A stretch of 64,000 bases of DNA from Bostrychus sinensis (lineage: Eukaryota; Chordata; Actinopteri; Gobiiformes; Eleotridae), in NCBI GenBank assembly GCA_020698575.1, contig CM036242.1, positions 21,958,624 to 22,022,623 on the forward strand. The letters run 5' to 3'. The translations under genes and the position numbers were made by a program. The notes beneath the pieces were generated by a model. The model was not told where the DNA came from. It worked only from the letters and a program-made list of their open reading frames with translations, and searched no databases. This document shows positions 59,301-64,000 of the stretch, one piece after another. How positions within the stretch are numbered: the first letter of the stretch is position 1; the number at the start of each line of letters is the position of its first letter.

Positions 59301-62300
59301 ATTTACTGGTTACTTCACTTGCCACTGACCTTCTACAATGAAATTTAACATGTGACTTAGCTGTAGTGATGTGACAGACACAGATAGCCATACCCTCCTG
59401 GATGAACAATTTAACCACACCAGAGAGCTGGGCATCCTCATTTATATTCAAGATATAGGGGTGCATCTGCATCATCCTCCTCTCCTGACAATAACATAAC
59501 AGCACAGTGGGGGTCAGAGAGAAACCACAATGATCTGTAGTGCATGAGTATGTTTGAGTGCACCTTTGTGATGTTGGCGTATTGCTCTTCCAGGTCCTTG
59601 AGCGCCTCCTGGAGGTGTTGCTCCCACAGAGTCTGGATGGCCCTGATCTGCAGCTCATTGTGGGTCAGCAGCTGTCGAAGCTCCTCTGAAAACATGTTTC
59701 TCTATGAGTGAGCTGTGTGTTTTGTGTGATTATTGATTGTGTGGTCTTACTGGTCTCATCACTAGCCCTGCGTCCCTCTTGTCCCAGACGGCTCAATCTT
59801 TGCAAAAGTCTGGCGTTCTCGGCCTTGAGCTCTTTGACCAATCGCTCTGTGGGACTCTCATTCACAACAGCACGATTCTGAATGCGCTTGGCCCTGAACA
59901 AGAAAATCAATATAAAAATGTGTCTGCTGGTAAAAGTGCTGGATGGAAACTGACATAATGTATCTCAGTGGCTAATAATATATTGTACCTCTCAGCATAG
60001 CGTAGTGTTGAGAGTGATTCTTCATAGCAGATATCAGCAGGACTGAGTGTAGCAATCTACAAGTGTTCAATTTACAAAAAAAGAAAAATGATAGTTCTAT
60101 TTTCCCACAAATACGCCAAACCTTTTGAAGTTAGTTACCATTACGGTTCGACTGTTGCCTCCCAGTGCAGACTGTAGAAGCTTGGTCAGAATAGACTCTC
60201 TGTAAGGAATGTGAACTACCTTTTTACCGACTGCAACATCAGCAAGGGCGCTGTAACACACAAGTTAACACACTGTTAACCCCAGTGAGAAAAAAGGGGA
60301 TAAACAAAGGTTATGGAGTCTTTGTGCATCCATTGTCCCTCTCCCAAAGCAAAGCATATTCTTAAATTTGATCGTGGAAAAAGAAAAATTGGTAGATAGT
60401 GGCTATATAATTGCTGTATGCTTTGTTTTCTCTGTGACCACTGTGACCTAAAACCCTTAAGTGCAGAACTTAGAGACCAATTAATCTGCAACTCAACTTA
60501 GACCAGTATATTTAAAGCATTTAAAGTTTGTATGTAGGCACTGAAAGAACGGTGACATCTAGTATTTGGTTTAAGTGAACCACAGACCTGATAACATTGC
60601 CCAGAGTGGTTAGGCTCAAGTTGATGGCCATGCCCTCTTTGAGTCGGTCAGCCTCAGAGCCAGATGACCGCTGGCGCTCACTGCCCGCCAGATCCACCAG
60701 ATTTATATTAGACTGCTTTGTGGTGCTTTCTTTGGAAAAGATCTGCAAGACATAATCAAAATATTCAAGGAAAGTCCACAAGAAGGAGAAATGACCACAA
60801 ACTTTTTAATGTTCATTGATACCTGTTTAAGCTGCAGATTGATGAGCATGTGAGAGCGGCTACTGTTTGCATTCATGTGTGTGGCAGCAGTGGTCCGTGT
60901 CCTTGTGCCCTGCTCCATCAGCTGTTCCACCTAAAAGGTTAAAACATTTTTAAACTCAAAGTGATACTAATGATTTTTTTTAATGAGGCCATATTTCTGT
61001 AGTGCAATGATAACAATTGAACTCAATAAAAAGACTGTCACTCAAAGGGCTAGTAAGACAATAACATCATATCTTAAAACACATGTAAGACATACTCTTT
61101 GGTTTCAATGTGCATTGTAACATGTCACAAATGTCATCTAGTGGTAGCTTGACTACGCATGTTATTAAATGGTATAAAAGAGGTTAAAACATAACCACAT
61201 AACTACCTGTTGTGCACTCTCACAGGGAACTGTCCGGAGACCTTCCACGTAAAATCCTCGGTGCTGCTCCTCTCTGACTCTGAGTCCTCCTGGAGCACGA
61301 GAACCTCGAAACAGCAGATCAATCACCTGCACACCCACAACCAAAAAAGTTGCATTAAGTTAATGAATAATAGACTACATAAATATCATGTAGGAGTCAG
61401 GAGGGCAGCGGCACCATTCACAGTTACCTGTTCATTATAGATTTCCAACATACTGAAAAACACCTGTTAAAAAACCATGGGAAGACTTGAGTATTTATAC
61501 AGAAATATATGAGACAAATCTTAAAAATATTTACCTGGCAACGCCTTGAATCCTGGTTTTCCCTGATGGATTCAAAAAGCTGTTCACAAAGTTTAGGAAC
61601 TAGGCCTTTGTTGGGTCCATATCCCATCATAGAGTAGCTCTTCCCTGAACCTGTCTGCCCATACGCTAAGAGAGTGGCATTATATCCCTGCACACACAGC
61701 ACCCTCTAAGCAATTTTGGTTTTTAGGCTTCTGTATCATGGTTGATTAACATGCTTCATTATGTACCTGTAGTGCATTTTTGAGTATACCTTCTCCGAGG
61801 TCTTGAAACACGCTGTCCTATAGATAAAAATACTGGTCATCCCAACTGCTTTCATTCACAAGTACTGTATTACCTGCGCAAATATGGTTGATCACACCTG
61901 ATCAGCGTAGCGCCCTCCTGTGTCTTCAGGCAGGTACTTCCCAGTACTGTCCTGTGTAAAGCCACTAAAGGACCAATATGTGTAATCAAAGCAGAAAGAG
62001 CGTCGGTTCTGGGGGTCACGGGGGTCCTGGATAGTGACGGAGCTCGGCACCATGGAGACGATACAGTGGCCGCCTGCATCTCTCTCTCTCTGAGGGATAG
62101 ACAGACATACAGGATCAACACTTGAACAGAAGTGGTCCTGCTGTTGAAGCTGTTCATTTTAAGTGCACAGCAAAATCTACTACTGCTACTAGTACTACTG
62201 CCAGTGCCACTGATGCTACAATTAGGTTACTACTATGAACCCACCTTGTTACTGAGGGCAAAAGTATTAATTTGGAGCCTTAGTCAGGTAAATGTAAAGG

Positions 62301-62584
62301 CACATACAGTGTTCAAATTAGATGAAAAAATAAAAAAAATACTCGATGTTGCTGATTTTGAGTTGGCCCACAACAAAAAAATCTTGAAGGATCCTGTTGC
62401 CTTGAGTTTTTGCAACTTTTTTTTTTTTTTTACAGCGTAAGTAAAGACAAAGAAAGTAGCACATGCATGAATTTGTAAAATGTGTAGAAGTACACAGAAG
62501 TATAGAGAAGTACAAGTCAGGCTGAGTACTAACCTTGTTGAAAGGCCGGACCCTGACTGCCACTCTGACACAATCCTTGTGCAT
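56308..62584 (-). CDS. kif28: Kinesin-3 family motor, KIF28 / KLP-6-like
   Basis: Complete gene in 27 exons: 62534-62584, 61898-62089, 61767-61817, 61535-61687, 61428-61463, 61207-61326, 60823-60930, 60588-60742, 60139-60250, 59989-60056, 59751-59893, 59564-59685, 59394-59484, 59213-59273, 58910-59033, 58707-58842, 58506-58624, 58306-58413, 58138-58230, 57894-58034, 57742-57812, 57533-57667, 57260-57426, 57026-57117, 56807-56936, 56562-56680, 56308-56466. Phases agree; 3057 nt, 1018 aa. The N-terminal motor has the P-loop GQTGSGKS (108-115), switch I NANSSRSH (221-228), switch II DLAGSE (254-259) and HIPYRESILTKLL. An FHA domain lies at about 468-545 (WYVGLSDSSPKSISIKGLG, QEHHAVF). Coiled-coil helices flank it and lie near the C-terminus (LEELKSLNALLKKENQNLRE). 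The length and layout fit KIF28 better than KIF1, KIF13 or KIF16. The start follows the kinesin-3 pattern of a short leader before VRVAVRVRPFNK. Confidence 0.8.
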
Positions 62585-62704
62585 GTCTGAGTTTTTGGCC
62601 TCATAGTACAGCAGCCACAGGATTAGTGCAGACGGATAGACTGACTGATCAGCCTCCACACACTCCAGCAGGCACAGGCAACAGGTGTCAAGTTCCACAG
62701 ACAC

Positions 62705-64000
62705 AACAAAGCCACTGTCTCAGCAGAGATAGAAAATTATACTGGGACCAAAGGCTTGAACATGAAGAGCTGGCTAAAAGGTGGTTCTTTTAAGTGCGGG
62801 GATGACAAACAAACCCTCTTTCCAACAAAAACATTTTCTATACAAAACAAAGGTTGCTAAACCGTACATTATTTTATTTATTAATTGAAAAGTGTCCCAT
62901 TTAAAAAGGTAAAATAACACAATTTATAGCTTCTCTGGTGTTTGGTAATCTTGAGCCACTGCGAGTGAAGGCGGTTTCAGGTTCACCTAATGGATCACAA
63001 TAAATTATGGATTAGGAACAGTGAAAACACTGAGGTAAACCTGCCTAATGCTGATGTTAAATTAAACTGATATTTCTTGTGAATGTAGTCTTTGAAAAAT
63101 ACTAATTAAACCAAAAAGCTTGTAACAGTGCACTAAAGGTAGAGACAATTATTTCACAAAAGACATAGGATTTTCAAGCTTTACCACATTTATCAAAGAG
63201 CAGTCATCAAAAATACAATTTTACATACATTCATCAGAAAATAGCCTATGCACGTGATATTTGCCAAGCTTCTAAGCATGTCCCAGATAAAGCATCTCCA
63301 AGTGCATATGCATTTATTCATTCACATTTAAAACTGTGTACAATACAGTCCAATTAGTACTGTACTAGTCGGTGTGTCTTTTAAGGAAAAATACAAATTA
63401 GGACTATGGCATAGGGTGTCCCAGAAAATGTATGTATTTGAGACACTTAAAACTTCAAAACCAACAAAATTGTTTTAAGATTTATTTATTAACTTTATTT
63501 GGAACATAGCAAAAGACTATATACATTTTATGTGAAGAAAATGTGTTGGGTAGCTTGCTTTTTCTAAAGTAGAAAAACAGCAGTCCTCAAAATAGGATAA
63601 AAACAAAAACAAATAAAATTAGAGAATGTAAATAAAACCTCTTTATCAGAGGCAATTTAAGTTGAGTCTCTCTGGTTTGATTTAAGGTTACAACCTTGCA
63701 TTGCATTTCCCTTTTGCCATTTTGTGCCCAGAGAAGCAGATTACAATTGCATATGGTCTAACACAAAATGGCTAATACTCTAATCTACTGAAATCAAGTT
63801 TGTAGGAGTGGGACATGTAAACTCTAAAAATAAAGTCCTCTTTTACACAAAGTCAACTGTCCCAAAAATATGTTCATGCCTATGCTGCATTATTTTTATC
63901 CATAAGCAAAGTAATATATATATACACAAATATGCTGCTTTGATTCCAGCACTAAGAGGCATGAGGAAAAATTAAAAGTTCAACATATTTATTGGTGACA
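62705..64000. other. Region upstream of kif28, no gene seen
   Basis: AT-rich sequence without an exon that I can support. It probably holds the kif28 promoter, but no CpG island or clear motif stands out. Confidence 0.5.

Noticed and set aside
63405..63470. Sequence AGGGTGTCCCAGAAAATG resembling a mariner-type end, with a similar stretch near 55648
   Set aside because: The shared part is short, no partner terminus or TA-flanked unit could be found, and it may be chance.
1..64000. CRISPR arrays, operons, phage or toxin-antitoxin systems
   Set aside because: Nothing of the kind is present; all genes are spliced vertebrate genes.

Overview
The window is vertebrate nuclear DNA, almost certainly from a ray-finned (teleost) fish. 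The evidence is multi-exon genes with GT-AG introns, compact introns, proteins that align closely with vertebrate families, and teleost-type mobile elements (tRNA-derived SINEs, a LINE with its usual 3' tail, a Penelope-like element, several short inverted-repeat transposons). No prokaryotic operon, phage or CRISPR structure is present. I read six protein-coding genes. Exon boundaries were set by hand from splice sites, reading phase and recalled vertebrate homologues; no alignment was run.

Layout. (1) 1774-8043, + strand: the last 12 coding exons of ush2a (usherin), covering fibronectin III repeats, the transmembrane helix and the cytoplasmic tail ending in the PDZ ligand DTHL. One intron holds a decayed LINE. 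(2) 8044-13785: the ush2a 3' UTR, then intergenic DNA with a dead Penelope-like retroelement. (3) 13786-19864, - strand: a complete kctd3 (19 exons, 847 aa), tail-to-tail with ush2a. (4) 19865-21177: a shared divergent promoter region. (5) 21178-27501, + strand: a complete nrbp1 (17 coding exons, 522 aa) with a large fold-back element in one intron. (6) 29119-31354, + strand: krtcap3 (6 exons, 221 aa). (7) 33823-53639, + strand: fzd3 (10 coding exons, 694 aa), with a 15.5 kb first coding intron rich in repeats. (8) 56308-62584, - strand: a kinesin-3 gene that I assign to kif28 (27 exons, 1018 aa), tail-to-tail with fzd3.

The genes do not form one pathway. Usherin works at the photoreceptor periciliary membrane and hair-cell ankle links. 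KCTD3 is a BTB/WD-repeat accessory protein, NRBP1 a pseudokinase adaptor, KRTCAP3 a four-pass membrane protein, FZD3 a Wnt/planar-polarity receptor, and KIF28 a KLP-6-like motor. From memory, the human counterparts are split between 1q41 (USH2A-KCTD3, convergent), 2p23 (NRBP1-KRTCAP3, tandem), 8p21 (FZD3) and 1q44 (KIF28P). The two local pairings are therefore old, and the fish block joins them.

I found no clearly undescribed biological system. The points most worth checking are an intact-looking kif28, whose human counterpart is named a pseudogene; a ~1.5 kb fold-back in an nrbp1 intron that should make long double-stranded RNA; a perfect 18-bp hairpin next to an 11-bp minisatellite and a SINE; a candidate in-frame extra exon in the ush2a cytoplasmic tail; and splice or start ambiguities in fzd3.
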